Notes: generated by a model from the letters alone, not told the origin. Shown: positions 1 through 8,807, counted from the first letter of the stretch. The stretch is DNA of 64,000 nt from Nocardia nova SH22a (GCF_000523235.1 NZ_CP006850.1:6014001-6078000), one strand, 5' to 3'. A program made the numbers and translations.

Positions 1-97
1 TGGTCACCTGATAATGCATCGTCGCGGCGGGGTTATCGAGCACAGTGACTCACTGTAACGGATACCCGGACGGCCCAGCTCGGCGTACATCCGCCCC

Positions 98-1357
98 CTA
101 TTCCGCGGGCACCGCGATATCCGGCGCACCGGCGGTGAATCCGGCGGTGGGGCCGATGACGATGATCGCGGGCGGCCGGATCTCTTCGGCACGAACACGT
201 TCGGCGACCGTCGACAGATCCGCCCGCACGATCCGCTGGGTGCGCAGACTGCCCTCCTGCACGACCGTGACCGGGGTCCCGGCATCGCGTCCGCCCTCGA
301 TCAGGGCCGCGGCGAACTTCTCGATCCGCTCGACGCCCATCAGCAGGACGAGGGTGCCGCGCAGCCGGGCCAGGGCGGGCCAGTCCACGAGCGAATCCGG
401 ATGATCGGGGGGAATGTGTCCGCTCACCACGACGAACTCGTGGGTGACGCCGCGATGGGTGACCGGGATTCCGGCCAGGGCGGGCACCGAGATCGCGGAG
501 GTGACGCCCGGGACGACCGTCACCGGGACCCCGGCGTCCACGCACGCCTCGAGTTCTTCGTAGCCGCGGCCGAAGACGTACGGATCGCCGCCCTTGAGCC
601 GGACCACGAACTTTCCGGCCTGGGCACCCTCGACGAGCGCGGAGTTGATCGCCTCCTGTGCCATCGCCCGGCCGTAGGGGATCTTGGCCGCGTCGACGAC
701 CTCCACATCGGGGCCGAGTTCGGCGAGCAGTTCCGGCGGCGCCAGGCGGTCGGCCACCACCAGATCCGCGCGAGCGAGCATCCGCCGCCCGCGCACGGTG
801 ATGAGATCGGGGTCGCCCGGGCCGCCACCGACCAGCGCGACGCCGGGGGCGACCGGTTCGGAATCGTCGGTGACCGTGCCCGATTGCAGTGCCTCGAGCA
901 GTGCGGTCCGCACCGCCGCCGAGCGCCGATGCAGTCCCCCCGCCAGCACCGCGAGGGTGAGCCCGTCGTACCGGGCGCTGGCGGGCGTGACGGCGGTGCC
1001 GAGGCGGGCGTTGTCGGCGCGCACACAGAAGATGCGCCGACGGGTGGCCTCGGCGACGACGGCGGCGTTGGTGTCGGGCTCGTCGGTGCAGGCGATCGCG
1101 TACCAGGCGCCGTCCAGATCACCGTCGGCGTAGGCGCGGGTGGAGACGCGCAGTTGCCCGGAGGTGGCCATCGCCTCGACGGCGGGTGTGACGGTGCGGC
1201 TGATCACCTCGATATCGGCACCGCTCGCGATGAGCAGTCCGAGACGGCGCTGCGCTACCGAGCCGCCGCCCACGACGACGACGCGACGGCCGGCGAGGTC
1301 GAGCCCGACCATGTAGTTCGGGTCACCGGATTGCTGGTCGTCTGTCGTATTCGGCAC
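98..1357 (-). CDS. cysG: Siroheme synthase-like fusion: precorrin-2 dehydrogenase plus uroporphyrinogen-III C-methyltransferase
   Basis: A 419-residue two-domain protein. Residues 23-40 hold an NAD-binding Rossmann motif (VVVVGGGSVAQRRL), as in precorrin-2 dehydrogenase/sirohydrochlorin ferrochelatase. From residue 171 a SAM-dependent methyltransferase domain follows, with VGGGPGDPDLIT (176-187) and LKGGDPYVFGRG (254-265), both typical of uroporphyrinogen-III methyltransferases. It should make precorrin-2 and sirohydrochlorin, shared precursors of siroheme and cobalamin. The neighbouring cobB, cobO and chelatase genes fit this, and the order matches the mycobacterial cysG-cobB-cobO block. The start used is GTG 1357, which has no clear ribosome-binding site. 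ATG 1312 (MVGLDLAG), just before the Rossmann fold, is an alternative. Confidence 0.93.
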   Translation of the reverse strand: MPNTTDDQQSGDPNYMVGLDLAGRRVVVVGGGSVAQRRLGLLIASGADIEVISRTVTPAVEAMATSGQLRVSTRAYADGDLDGAWYAIACTDEPDTNAAVVAEATRRRIFCVRADNARLGTAVTPASARYDGLTLAVLAGGLHRRSAAVRTALLEALQSGTVTDDSEPVAPGVALVGGGPGDPDLITVRGRRMLARADLVVADRLAPPELLAELGPDVEVVDAAKIPYGRAMAQEAINSALVEGAQAGKFVVRLKGGDPYVFGRGYEELEACVDAGVPVTVVPGVTSAISVPALAGIPVTHRGVTHEFVVVSGHIPPDHPDSLVDWPALARLRGTLVLLMGVERIEKFAAALIEGGRDAGTPVTVVQEGSLRTQRIVRADLSTVAERVRAEEIRPPAIIVIGPTAGFTAGAPDIAVPAE

Positions 1358-1418
1358 AAGGTTTCAGCCTACGGCGTGTGGCGCGCGAGTCCGCAGTCAC
1401 CCGGCGCGCACACGCCGA

Positions 1419-2027
1419 TCAGGGATTCCAGGTGATCCGGCCGCCCTGGAAGTTCTGCGCCTTGCCGTCGTTGTAGTCGTACTCGTCGCTGGTGGGCAGG
1501 CCGTAGCGGCCCTTGTCGCCGCCGCTGCCCTGCCAGATTCCGTGAATCGAACCCCACACGGGATGGGCGCCGGTATTCGCCGACCACACGATCACGCCGC
1601 CGGGGAACTGGGAGTAGCGGGCCTGGCCGTCCCGTCCGGCCGGATGCTCGTCGGACAGCGGGAATCCGAGCGGGCTGTTCTCCCAGCCCAGCGAACCCCA
1701 CTTGTCGCGGATCAGGCCGCAGACGGCGTGCGCGTCGGTGCCGACCGACCAGTAGATCGAGCAGCCGCGTTCGAACACCTGGAATTTGCCGCCGTTGGCG
1801 TCGGATTCCGGGCCGATGGGATTGCCGAAGAACCCGGGGCCACCGGCGCGATCGTATTCCTGTTCGATCGCGCCACCGACATCGAAGGCGCCGATCGGCC
1901 GGGCCTGCGCGACACCGGCAGCTGTGCCGGTGAGCACGGCCAGTGCGGCGGCGACCGCGGCGGTGCGCCGTCCCGCCCGCGCGAGCTTGGTTCCGGATCT
2001 ACCGTGGGTACGTCCTGACGAAGCCAA
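1419..2027 (-). CDS. Secreted LGFP-repeat protein
   Basis: About 202 residues from a TTG at 2027, chosen because a strong ribosome-binding site (agagggagtt, reverse strand of 2031-2040) lies just upstream. GTG 2057 would add ten residues but has no such site. A basic N-terminus and a hydrophobic Ala/Val/Leu stretch ending in AQA form a signal peptide. The mature part contains about three LGFP-type repeats (GFFGNPIGPES, NSPLGFPLSDE, GRYGLPTSDE) alternating with FxGGxIxW strands. LGFP repeats occur in actinobacterial cell-wall proteins and are thought to bind the envelope. No catalytic domain is present. Function beyond surface attachment is unknown. Confidence 0.8.
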   Translation of the reverse strand: MASSGRTHGRSGTKLARAGRRTAAVAAALAVLTGTAAGVAQARPIGAFDVGGAIEQEYDRAGGPGFFGNPIGPESDANGGKFQVFERGCSIYWSVGTDAHAVCGLIRDKWGSLGWENSPLGFPLSDEHPAGRDGQARYSQFPGGVIVWSANTGAHPVWGSIHGIWQGSGGDKGRYGLPTSDEYDYNDGKAQNFQGGRITWNP

Positions 2028-2199
2028 GAGAACTCCCTCTACCTGCGAAGTTGGCACGGCGGAGGCCGCCGCTCAGGTCATCCTGCAGGGAGTAAACCGC
2101 GTGGGCAACGCCCGCCGTATCACAGTCGAGACTCATCTCACACCCACCGATACCGATTCCGGAGCGATCAGGCAGAGCCGGTTGACACCACCGCGCGCC

Positions 2200-2607
2200 T
2201 CAGAGCCGCCCGGTGATGCGCTGCGGGGTCACCCGGACGATGACGCGCTCGGAGTCCTCGGCCGAGGCCGGGTTGAACTGCGCGTAGGGCTGCCCGGTGT
2301 ACTTCAGCGACAGCCGGTCGGGCAGCGCGCGTTCCGGATCGGGGGTGACGGTCGCGGTGCCGCGGATCTCGGCATACAGGTACGGCCGGTCGGGCGGATT
2401 GACCATCACGGTCACCCGCGAATCCCGCACCACGTTCTTGTACTGCTGCCGCGAGACGGTGGTGGAGTAGATCAGTTCGTCGCCGTCGCGATCGATCCAT
2501 ATGACGGTCAGATGCGGTTGTCCGTCCCGGCCGACCGTCGCCAGGGTCGCGTAAACGTTCGAGGTGTCGAGGATCTTCTTCAGTTCCGGCGTGAGTTCGA
2601 TGCTCAT
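2200..2607 (-). CDS. PPOX-class (split beta-barrel) F420- or FMN-dependent enzyme
   Basis: A 135-residue protein starting at ATG 2607 (MSIELTPELK). The reading frame stays open far upstream, but that extension overlaps the opposite hydrolase gene and is not credible. The sequence has the pyridoxamine 5'-phosphate oxidase-like pattern: a strand with ATLATVGRDGQPHLTVIW near the N-terminus, then DRDGDELIYSTTVSRQQYKNV, then VNPPDRPYLYAEIRGTATV. Actinobacterial members of this size mostly bind F420 and reduce unknown substrates, so F420 is the likelier cofactor; this is inferred from the family. It is divergent from the secreted hydrolase at 2680 across about 72 bp, which would hold both promoters. 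Confidence 0.8.
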   Translation of the reverse strand: MSIELTPELKKILDTSNVYATLATVGRDGQPHLTVIWIDRDGDELIYSTTVSRQQYKNVVRDSRVTVMVNPPDRPYLYAEIRGTATVTPDPERALPDRLSLKYTGQPYAQFNPASAEDSERVIVRVTPQRITGRL

Positions 2608-2679
2608 ATCGAAAGCGAACTCGCCACGGCCGGAGGTCATTCCCGGATTCCGCGGCCCTGTCGGTTCTATGCTGCGACC

Positions 2680-3648
2680 ATGCGACGAGCGGTGCTGCAG
2701 GCGGTGGTCGTGGTGGTGATGGTGGTCCTCGCGGGTGCGGTGGCCGCCACCTCGGTGGCCGCCGATCCCTATCGGCCGAGCGGCCCGGTCGAGGCGCGGT
2801 ATCTGCAGCCGGGCCCCTGGCCGGTGGCCGAGCAGTACGGATTCGGTTGCTGCGACAGCACCGGCGCCGCCTACGACGTCTGGTACCCGGCGAACATCCG
2901 CGACCGGCCGGTCCGTCACCCGATCATCACCTGGGGCAACGGCACCGCCGCGCAGCCTCGGCAGTACGCGTATCTGCTCCGGCATCTGGCGTCGTGGGGT
3001 TTCGCGGTGATCGCGACGGAGAATCGCAGCACCGGCTCGGGGGTCGACATCGCCGGGGCCGCACGGTATCTCACCGATCGCGCCGCCGATCCCGCCAGTA
3101 TCTTCCACGATCGGCTCGACACCCGTGCGGTCGGCGCGATCGGCCATTCCCAGGGCGCCACCGGCGTTCTCAACGCGATGATCGGCTCCGGGGGTGCGAT
3201 CCGGACGGCCGTGCCGATCGAGCTTCCCTCCCAGGCGGTGTGCTCGAAACGGCTGAGCTGCACCGACACTCGTCGCCTGAGCAAGGGTTCGGTGTTCTTC
3301 GTCAACGGCTCCGACGATGCGCTGGTCTCCCCCTCCCAGCCGCTGTGGTCGCTGCCCGGACTGCAATCGAACCAGGACTACTACAACGCCACCCCCGCCT
3401 CGGTCACCAAGGTGTGGGGCACCCTCGTGGGTCCCAACCACAACGATGTCCAGGGCCAGCCGGACTGCTCCCACGCCTCCTATCCCTGCACCACCGGGGT
3501 GTACGGCTATCTCGGCTATCCGACGGCCTGGCTGGTCGCGCGGCTGTGGGGATGTCCGTCGGCGGCGGCCGCGTTCGCACCGGGAACCGGGGAGTTCTAT
3601 GCCCCGAATCCGCACTGGGGCAATCAGATCGGCGCGAACGCGGCCTGA
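2680..3648 (+). CDS. Secreted alpha/beta hydrolase
   Basis: A 322-residue protein from ATG 2680. The first 28 residues are a signal peptide (MRRAV, then a Val/Ala-rich core ending near AAD). The mature part is a cutinase/dienelactone hydrolase-like alpha/beta hydrolase. The nucleophile elbow is GHSQGA, the oxyanion region IITWGNGT, a likely acidic residue lies in VNGSDDALV and the catalytic His is probably in GPNHNDV. Several Cys pairs (CC near residue 50, CSKRLSC, CSHASYPC) suggest disulphides in an exported enzyme. Substrate is unknown; ester or polyester cleavage is plausible. It runs towards the DoxX gene, which ends 4 nt away on the opposite strand. Confidence 0.78.
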   Translation: MRRAVLQAVVVVVMVVLAGAVAATSVAADPYRPSGPVEARYLQPGPWPVAEQYGFGCCDSTGAAYDVWYPANIRDRPVRHPIITWGNGTAAQPRQYAYLLRHLASWGFAVIATENRSTGSGVDIAGAARYLTDRAADPASIFHDRLDTRAVGAIGHSQGATGVLNAMIGSGGAIRTAVPIELPSQAVCSKRLSCTDTRRLSKGSVFFVNGSDDALVSPSQPLWSLPGLQSNQDYYNATPASVTKVWGTLVGPNHNDVQGQPDCSHASYPCTTGVYGYLGYPTAWLVARLWGCPSAAAAFAPGTGEFYAPNPHWGNQIGANAA

Positions 3649-3652
3649 GCGG

Positions 3653-5008
3653 TCAGTAGCTGGGGGCGTTCTGGACCCAGCGGAAACCGGTGCTGCGCTG
3701 CGGGAACGCGTTCGGATCCTCACGCCGGAAGGTCACCGTCACCGGATGCCCCGCGAGTTCCCCGGTGAACCGCAACCCGTCGGTCCCCTGCTGCTCGTAG
3801 GTGAACTCTCCCAGCGGCGCGAGCGTTTTTCCGGTCCCGCCGGACGAGGCGACCAGAGCCACCCGATGGGCGTCGGTGTCGACCTGCGCGCCGGTGGGCA
3901 CCAGCGTCCCATCGGTTCGCTGATAGTGCATGACCCCCGGATAGTCGAAGACGACGCGCTGCCAGCGCGAGGTGTCGGTGAGCAGCGGCGGCACCGGCTG
4001 CCCGTCCCGGGTGAATTCCTCGACCTTCCAGATGCCATACAGCGGCGGCTCGGGACGACCGGGACCGCTGTCCCACTGCTGTATTCCGATGTGGACCAGC
4101 GCGACCCCCACCCAGATCCCGATTCCGGCCTGCACCAGTCCCGCGAGCAACCGGGATCGGCGGGTGCGGAACGGGTAGGGCGCCGTCGAGCTGCCGACCG
4201 GGCGATCGAGCACCAGCACGTCGAGCAGCCGCCGGGCCTGCGGAGCGAGCAGCGCCATCGAGATCAGCAGCAGATGACCCGACAGGATCTTGACCGGCAC
4301 GTCGAAGGTCATGTTCAGCACGAAGACCTGCGCCATGCTGATCATGGCCAGCATCGCGCCGACGGTCGCGGTCCGGGGCAGGAACAACAACACACCGGCG
4401 AAGAGCTCGGCGCTGCCGAGCAGGATTTCATAGACCGGGCTCGTCCCGACCTGACTCCACAGCACCGCCATCGGAGTCAGGTCGCCGTAGGGCGTCAGCA
4501 GCGTCGACAGCTCCGGCTTCGGCATCTGGGTCGGGATGACCTTCGCGAACCCGTACAACAGCATCTGCGCGCCCAGACACATCCGCAGGAACAGCAGAAA
4601 CCATCCGGCCAGCCGCCGGTAGTCGGGCCGGCGCCGATCGAGCACCGACCAGATCAGTGTGCCCGCGACGGCGACCACGAGCACACAGAACACCAGGACC
4701 CACAGAATGGTCTGATCGCCGCTGCCGCTGGGGCTCAGTACCGGATGGACGCCGAAGACGGTGCGGCCGACCCATTCCAGTACCGGCCGCAGCACGCGCG
4801 CCTGCCACAGCACCGCGTCGGGATCGAGCCAGGAGCCGAACCAGCCGGTGAACGCGAAGACGATCTGCGGATAGGTCAGGCAGAACAATCCGAGGTAGAG
4901 GAAGGTGAAGCGGAATACCAGGCGCGTGAACGGGTTCCAGCCCGCACGCTGCGCCCGGCTCTGCTCCGCCGCGCGCGCAGCTACCTCCCCGTCGACGATG
5001 ACGGTCAT
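3653..5008 (-). CDS. DoxX-family integral membrane protein
   Basis: A 451-residue membrane protein. The N-terminal third has hydrophobic helices (FRFTFLYLGLFCLTY, WVLVFCVLVVAVAGTLIW). A DoxX-like four-helix core follows (FLRMCLGAQMLLYGFAKVIP, LGSAELFAGVLLFLP, AMLAMISMAQVFVLNM, ISMALLAP). A single helix near residue 280 leads to a C-terminal soluble domain with WKVEEFTRDGQPVPPLL and GLRFTGELAGHPVTVTFRR. DoxX proteins act in respiratory or redox-related membrane complexes, but this long form with a C-terminal beta-rich domain is not biochemically assigned to my knowledge. It ends 4 nt from the convergent hydrolase. Its upstream region (5009-5368) is shared with the phosphotransferase operon. 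Confidence 0.75.
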   Translation of the reverse strand: MTVIVDGEVAARAAEQSRAQRAGWNPFTRLVFRFTFLYLGLFCLTYPQIVFAFTGWFGSWLDPDAVLWQARVLRPVLEWVGRTVFGVHPVLSPSGSGDQTILWVLVFCVLVVAVAGTLIWSVLDRRRPDYRRLAGWFLLFLRMCLGAQMLLYGFAKVIPTQMPKPELSTLLTPYGDLTPMAVLWSQVGTSPVYEILLGSAELFAGVLLFLPRTATVGAMLAMISMAQVFVLNMTFDVPVKILSGHLLLISMALLAPQARRLLDVLVLDRPVGSSTAPYPFRTRRSRLLAGLVQAGIGIWVGVALVHIGIQQWDSGPGRPEPPLYGIWKVEEFTRDGQPVPPLLTDTSRWQRVVFDYPGVMHYQRTDGTLVPTGAQVDTDAHRVALVASSGGTGKTLAPLGEFTYEQQGTDGLRFTGELAGHPVTVTFRREDPNAFPQRSTGFRWVQNAPSY

Positions 5009-5368
5009 TGTGCACCTACCCCTCTCCAGCTCGCCCCCGACACCGAGTCGCGACGAGCGTGTACGAATCCGCGTCCGACGTTACGAGCGGTCGCGCCGGA
5101 AGTCGTCACCCCTGCGAACGAGACCCGCGCGCCCACCCTCACCTCCGAGAGCTACGTGCTGGCACGAGGTCGGACACGCGACTCGGGTCCGCGCTGAGCA
5201 AACCGGGTCCCGGTGATCGGAACGGCCGAAATTTCGGCGCCGATTCCATACCCGCGCACACTAGAACCCGTTACATTTCATCCATAACGTCCCCGGCGTC
5301 GCGACGTTCCCTGCGACCGAGGCGTAACCGACTGGCGCACAAGCCTTTCCATCAGCAGGAGGTCCGAC
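5009..5368. other. Divergent intergenic region upstream of DoxX and phosphotransferase genes
   Basis: A 360-bp stretch with no convincing gene; open frames across it are shadows with atypical composition. It should hold both divergent promoters. A KstR-type motif at 5262-5275 is the only site I can name. A ribosome-binding site (aggagg, about 5355-5360) precedes the phosphotransferase start. Confidence 0.6.
5262..5275. promoter_or_regulatory. KstR-like operator
   Basis: The sequence TAGAACCCGTTACA fits the published KstR motif TnnAACnnGTTnnA at every fixed position. KstR is the TetR-family repressor of cholesterol and lipid catabolism in mycobacteria and rhodococci. The site lies 94 bp before the phosphotransferase start. 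Similar phosphotransferase-like proteins occur in lipid-catabolism loci. The match is visible in the sequence; regulation by KstR is inferred, and kstR itself is not in this window. Confidence 0.5.
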
Positions 5369-6499
5369 ATGGCGATCGAATCCGAGCCCGACCCAGGGCA
5401 ACGGCGGCAGCTGACGACCAGTGCGCGCGACCTCGACGAGCTCTCCGACCGGCTCACCGAGTGGCTGGCGGGGCGGCTCGGCGTCACCCCCGTCGTCTCC
5501 GGACTGTCGCGTCCGCAGGCGGGCGGGATGTCGAGTTCGTCGGTGATGTTCGATGCGTCCTGGGAGCGCGACGGGCGCACCGAGGGCGGGTCGTATGTGG
5601 CGCGGATGGCGCCCGAGGACGGCTCGTTCCCGGTCTTCGAAACCTACGATCTGGACCTGCAGTACGACGTGATGGCGGGCGTCGCCGAACATTCCGGCGT
5701 TCCGGTCCCGCGGCTGTGCTGGCGTGAGCCGGACGAATCGGTGCTCGGCACACCGTTTTTCGTGATGGAGCGGATCACCGGGCGCATCCCGGAGGACAAC
5801 CCGCCCTACGTGTTCGTCGGCTGGGTGTTCGACGCCGGCGCCGAGGAACGGCTGCGGATCACCCACGGCACCGTCGATGTCATCGCCGCCGTCCACGCTA
5901 TCGCCGATCCGGCCACGAAGTTCCCGTCCCTCACCGGCCCTGGTTCCGCGCTGCGCCGCCACTTCGACGCCCAGCGCGAGTGGTACCGGTGGGCGCTGGC
6001 CGACGACGGCTACCGAATCCCCCTGCTGGAGCGCGGCTTCGACTGGCTCGAACAGCACTGGCCCGCCGATCCCGGCCCCGACGTCCTGAACTGGGGCGAT
6101 GCCCGGCCCGGCAATATCATCTTCGACGACTTCACTCCGGCCGCGGTCCTGGACTGGGAGATGGCCACCCTCGGCCCGCGCGAACTCGATGTCGCCTGGC
6201 TGATCTTCATCCATCGCTTCTTCCAGGACATCGCGACCCGATTCGATCAGCCGGGCCTGCCGGACTATCTGCGCCGCGACGACGTGGTCGCCCGATACGA
6301 GCAGAAAACCGGCCACCACCTGCGCGATCTGGACTGGTACCTGGTCTACGCCGCACTGCGCCACGGCATCGTGATGGGGCGCATCAAACGCCGGATGATC
6401 CATTTCGGCGAGGACACCGACACCGACGACCGCGACGACTACGTGATGCACCGGGCGGCCCTCGAGGCCCTGCTCGACGGCACCTACCAATGGGACTGA
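5369..6499 (+). CDS. Phosphotransferase family protein (APH/ACAD10-like kinase fold)
   Basis: A 376-residue soluble protein with a good ribosome-binding site (aggaggtccgac) before ATG 5369. It has the choline/aminoglycoside kinase fold: an N-lobe with a Ser-rich loop (GGMSSSSVMF), an ATP-contact segment GTPFFVMERITG, the catalytic loop LNWGDARPGNIIFDD (Asp and Asn retained, with GDA in place of the usual HGD), and metal-binding LDWEMATLGPRELDVAW. Such proteins are often labelled aminoglycoside phosphotransferase, but this subgroup is usually found with acyl-CoA or sterol catabolism genes. A resistance role is not supported. It is followed 8 nt later by the 374-residue protein, so the two are probably co-transcribed, perhaps under the KstR-like box. 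Confidence 0.8.
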   Translation: MAIESEPDPGQRRQLTTSARDLDELSDRLTEWLAGRLGVTPVVSGLSRPQAGGMSSSSVMFDASWERDGRTEGGSYVARMAPEDGSFPVFETYDLDLQYDVMAGVAEHSGVPVPRLCWREPDESVLGTPFFVMERITGRIPEDNPPYVFVGWVFDAGAEERLRITHGTVDVIAAVHAIADPATKFPSLTGPGSALRRHFDAQREWYRWALADDGYRIPLLERGFDWLEQHWPADPGPDVLNWGDARPGNIIFDDFTPAAVLDWEMATLGPRELDVAWLIFIHRFFQDIATRFDQPGLPDYLRRDDVVARYEQKTGHHLRDLDWYLVYAALRHGIVMGRIKRRMIHFGEDTDTDDRDDYVMHRAALEALLDGTYQWD

Positions 6500-6507
6500 G
6501 GAGATAG

Positions 6508-7632
6508 ATGACAGACGGCCGTCCGGCCCACCAAGCGCCGGTACCCCTCGACGAATACCCGGTCCATCAGACCCCGCTGTCGCTGGCCCGCGCGGCCACC
6601 ACCGACCGCAACTTCTACGACCGCAGCTATTTCAACGCCCACGACCGCGACGGCGGGACCATGCTGGTCACCGGGTTCGGCGTGTATCCGAATCTCGGCG
6701 TGATCGACGCCTACGCCGCGGTCCGGCGCGGTGACACCCAGCGCACCGTCCGCTTCTCCGACGCTCTGGGCGCGCGCGATCTGACCATGGCCGTGGGCGG
6801 CTATCGCATCGAGGTGGCCGAACCGCTGCGACGGGTGCGGGTGATCTGCGAGCACGACGCGCTGAGCCTCGACCTCACCTGGGACGGTTCCTTTCCGGCC
6901 GTGCAGGAGCAGCCGCATCTGATCCACACCGGAAGCCGGCCGATCATCGACGCCTCGCGTTTCGCGCAGGTCGGAAGCTGGTCGGGCACGGTGTGTGTGG
7001 ACGGCGCCGATATCGCGGTCGATCCGGATGTCTGGCTGGGGACCCGCGACCGGTCGTGGGGTATCCGCCCGGTCGGCGAGGCCGAACCGCCGGGGCGCGA
7101 CGCGAGCGAACCGGCGGCCGGATTCTGGTGGCTCTACGTTCCGCTGCGCTTCGACGACTTCGCGATCGTGGTGATCGTGCAGGAGAATCCGGACGGCTTC
7201 CGCACCCTCAACGATGCCGTGCGGGTGTGGCCGGACGGCCGGGTCGAGCAGCTGGGCTGGCCGCGCATCCACATCGACTATGGCCCCGGCACCCGGATTC
7301 CGGTCGCGGCGCGGCTGGACATGACCGCGGGTGACGGGTCGCCGCTGACGGTGGAGGTCCGCACGCACACGTGCATCCCGCTGCACATCGGCTGCGGGTA
7401 CGGCGGTGATCCGGACTGGTTGCACGGCCAGTGGAAGGGGCGCGACTGGTCCTCCACGAGCGTCTACGACCTCACCGATCCGGCTGTGGCCGGGCGTATT
7501 CCGTGGGGCGTCATCGACCATGTCGGCCAGGCGCGATGCGGTGACGCCGAGGGCTGGGGGCTGTTCGAGCACGGCAGTCTGGGCCGCCACGACCCGACCG
7601 GCTTCGCCGACTGGACCTCCGTCGCACCCTGA
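6508..7632 (+). CDS. Conserved hypothetical protein, beta-rich, partner of the phosphotransferase
   Basis: A 374-residue protein from ATG 6508, preceded by tgaggagatag. It has no signal peptide or membrane helix. It is rich in aromatic residues and short strands, such as GTMLVTGFGVYPNLGVIDAY, LDLTWDGSFPAVQEQPH, WLGTRDRSWGIRPVG and GFWWLYVPLRFDDFAIVVI. The RDRSWGIRP segment followed by a WWLYVPL segment resembles the two-part beta-barrel seen in CrtC/AttH-type lipocalin-like proteins; I am not certain of that assignment. Its position 8 nt after the kinase-fold gene suggests a shared pathway, possibly with a lipid or sterol substrate. Confidence 0.65.
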   Translation: MTDGRPAHQAPVPLDEYPVHQTPLSLARAATTDRNFYDRSYFNAHDRDGGTMLVTGFGVYPNLGVIDAYAAVRRGDTQRTVRFSDALGARDLTMAVGGYRIEVAEPLRRVRVICEHDALSLDLTWDGSFPAVQEQPHLIHTGSRPIIDASRFAQVGSWSGTVCVDGADIAVDPDVWLGTRDRSWGIRPVGEAEPPGRDASEPAAGFWWLYVPLRFDDFAIVVIVQENPDGFRTLNDAVRVWPDGRVEQLGWPRIHIDYGPGTRIPVAARLDMTAGDGSPLTVEVRTHTCIPLHIGCGYGGDPDWLHGQWKGRDWSSTSVYDLTDPAVAGRIPWGVIDHVGQARCGDAEGWGLFEHGSLGRHDPTGFADWTSVAP

Positions 7633-7665
7633 GCGAAGGGCCGTCCGCGCGCCGCTGCGAATGTG

Positions 7666-7680
7666 ACCTGAGTCTCAGGT
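7666..7680. promoter_or_regulatory. Short perfect palindrome upstream of a secreted protein
   Basis: ACCTGAG and CTCAGGT form a perfect inverted repeat around one base. It sits 34-48 bp after the stop of the preceding gene and 61 bp before the start at 7741. It could be an operator or part of a weak terminator; there is no run of T after it. A second GC-rich hairpin (CCGGGCC / GGCCCGG, about 7700-7716) follows in the probable 5' leader. Confidence 0.35.
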
Positions 7681-7740
7681 AGCCTGCGACGGATCGACGC
7701 CGGGCCTTCGGCCCGGATCCGACACCGAGAGGCAGGCACG

Positions 7741-8214
7741 ATGAGCGGGTTCCGTACTTCGCGTGATACCTCCCATCGGGCGGTGCGCGCCCGTACCGCC
7801 GGATTCGTTCTGGCGGCCGGGGCGCTGATCGGCACCGTCCTGCCGATGGCGGCGCCCACGGCCGGAGCCACCACCGTGCCGATCATCACGGTATCGATGT
7901 CGGGTTCGATCCTGAGCCCGGTCAGCGGCGCGCTCGTCGGCTGCGCGCAGAACGCGGTCGCGACCGTGCGCAACCCCGACGGCCGTCCGGTCACGCACGG
8001 AACGGTCGACTTCTTCAGCCACCTCGACGGGATCAGCGGCAACATCGTCGGCACGGTACCGGTGGTCGACGGGGTCGCGAGTATCGGCTGGATGCCCGAC
8101 CGGGCCGGACAGCACATCGTCAGCGCGGTGTACTACGACGGCCTGCCGGAACTGTCCCCGGTCGCCGGATTCACCCGGGTCATGACCGCGACGCCGATCG
8201 GCGTGTGCCCCTAA
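7741..8214 (+). CDS. Secreted protein with an Ig-like fold
   Basis: A 157-residue protein. The N-terminus is basic, with a hydrophobic stretch (AGFVLAAGALIGTVLPMAA) and a likely cleavage near PTAGA. The remainder resembles one bacterial Ig-like (Big_3_5-type) domain: PVSGALVGCAQNAVATVRNPDGRPVTHGTVDFF, then a strand pair ending GVASIGWMPDRAGQHIVSAVYY. Cys residues near residue 67 and at the C-terminus (GVCP) could form a disulphide. No enzymatic motif is seen. A surface or secreted structural role is likely. It is monocistronic, with convergent cobE-like gene after it. Confidence 0.65.
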   Translation: MSGFRTSRDTSHRAVRARTAGFVLAAGALIGTVLPMAAPTAGATTVPIITVSMSGSILSPVSGALVGCAQNAVATVRNPDGRPVTHGTVDFFSHLDGISGNIVGTVPVVDGVASIGWMPDRAGQHIVSAVYYDGLPELSPVAGFTRVMTATPIGVCP

Positions 8215-8339
8215 CTCGTTGCGGGACAACATTACTCGGCGCACACGCCACACCGGGCAGCGACAGCCGGTCCAGCGTGCTGCCGCGCCCACCGGAAGCA
8301 GATCGAACGCCGCACCCGGCCGCAAAGAGCGAATACGAC

Positions 8340-8723
8340 TCAGCAACAGGCGATCGCGACGGTGATCCCCTCGACCACCGTCTTCGGCACGAGCAATCGC
8401 GGCCGATCACACCAACGCGCACAGGCCAGGAGCGCGGCGGCCTCCGCAACGCTGGGCGTGCCGATCGCTTCGGCCGCGCGCACTGCCGGAGTCGGCACGT
8501 CGACACCCGCCAGCTCCGCGGATCCGAAGCCGAGCACCGGCACTCCGAGATCCGCTGCCGCGGCCGTCATCCCGGCCTCGTCAGCGCGGCGATCTATCGT
8601 GGCCAAGCAGCGAATCGAGCTGTCGCCCACCACCTTCCGGACCGCGCGCACCACGGTGCCCGCGTCCGGACCGGGACGTGCGCCGATCCCCACGACCACA
8701 GCGTCGGTCACGCCCGCACCCAT
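8340..8723 (-). CDS. CobE/CbiG C-terminal-like cobalamin biosynthesis protein
   Basis: About 127 residues from ATG 8723 (MGAGVTDAVVVGIGARPG). A TTG at 8792 would add 23 unlike residues and lie 15 nt from cobB. The sequence follows the CobE/GbiG C-terminal fold: VVVGIGARPG at the N-terminus, LATIDRRADEAGMTAAAADLGVPVLGF in the middle, and SVAEAAALLACA near the end. This domain acts in ring contraction during corrin synthesis, where it is associated with CbiG or stands alone as CobE. It lies directly downstream of cobB and cobO on the same strand, so it is probably in their operon. Confidence 0.72.
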   Translation of the reverse strand: MGAGVTDAVVVGIGARPGPDAGTVVRAVRKVVGDSSIRCLATIDRRADEAGMTAAAADLGVPVLGFGSAELAGVDVPTPAVRAAEAIGTPSVAEAAALLACARWCDRPRLLVPKTVVEGITVAIACC

Positions 8724-8807
8724 TCGGTCCGACGAAGGTTCCGCATCACCCGCACAGCACCGTCCCGTTTCGAGGGAGCGTGTCCGGGGCAACGGTGAAT
8801 GTGGCGC

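Noticed and set aside
401..1435. Long plus-strand open frame opposite cysG
   Set aside because: It is a shadow of cysG: wrong codon pattern, no family resemblance, no ribosome-binding site.
1786..2680. N-terminal extension of the secreted hydrolase frame
   Set aside because: It overlaps two minus-strand genes, and a clean signal peptide starts at 2680.
5369..6499. Aminoglycoside resistance gene
   Set aside because: The kinase fold matches, but the catalytic loop variant and gene context fit the ACAD10-like metabolic subgroup.
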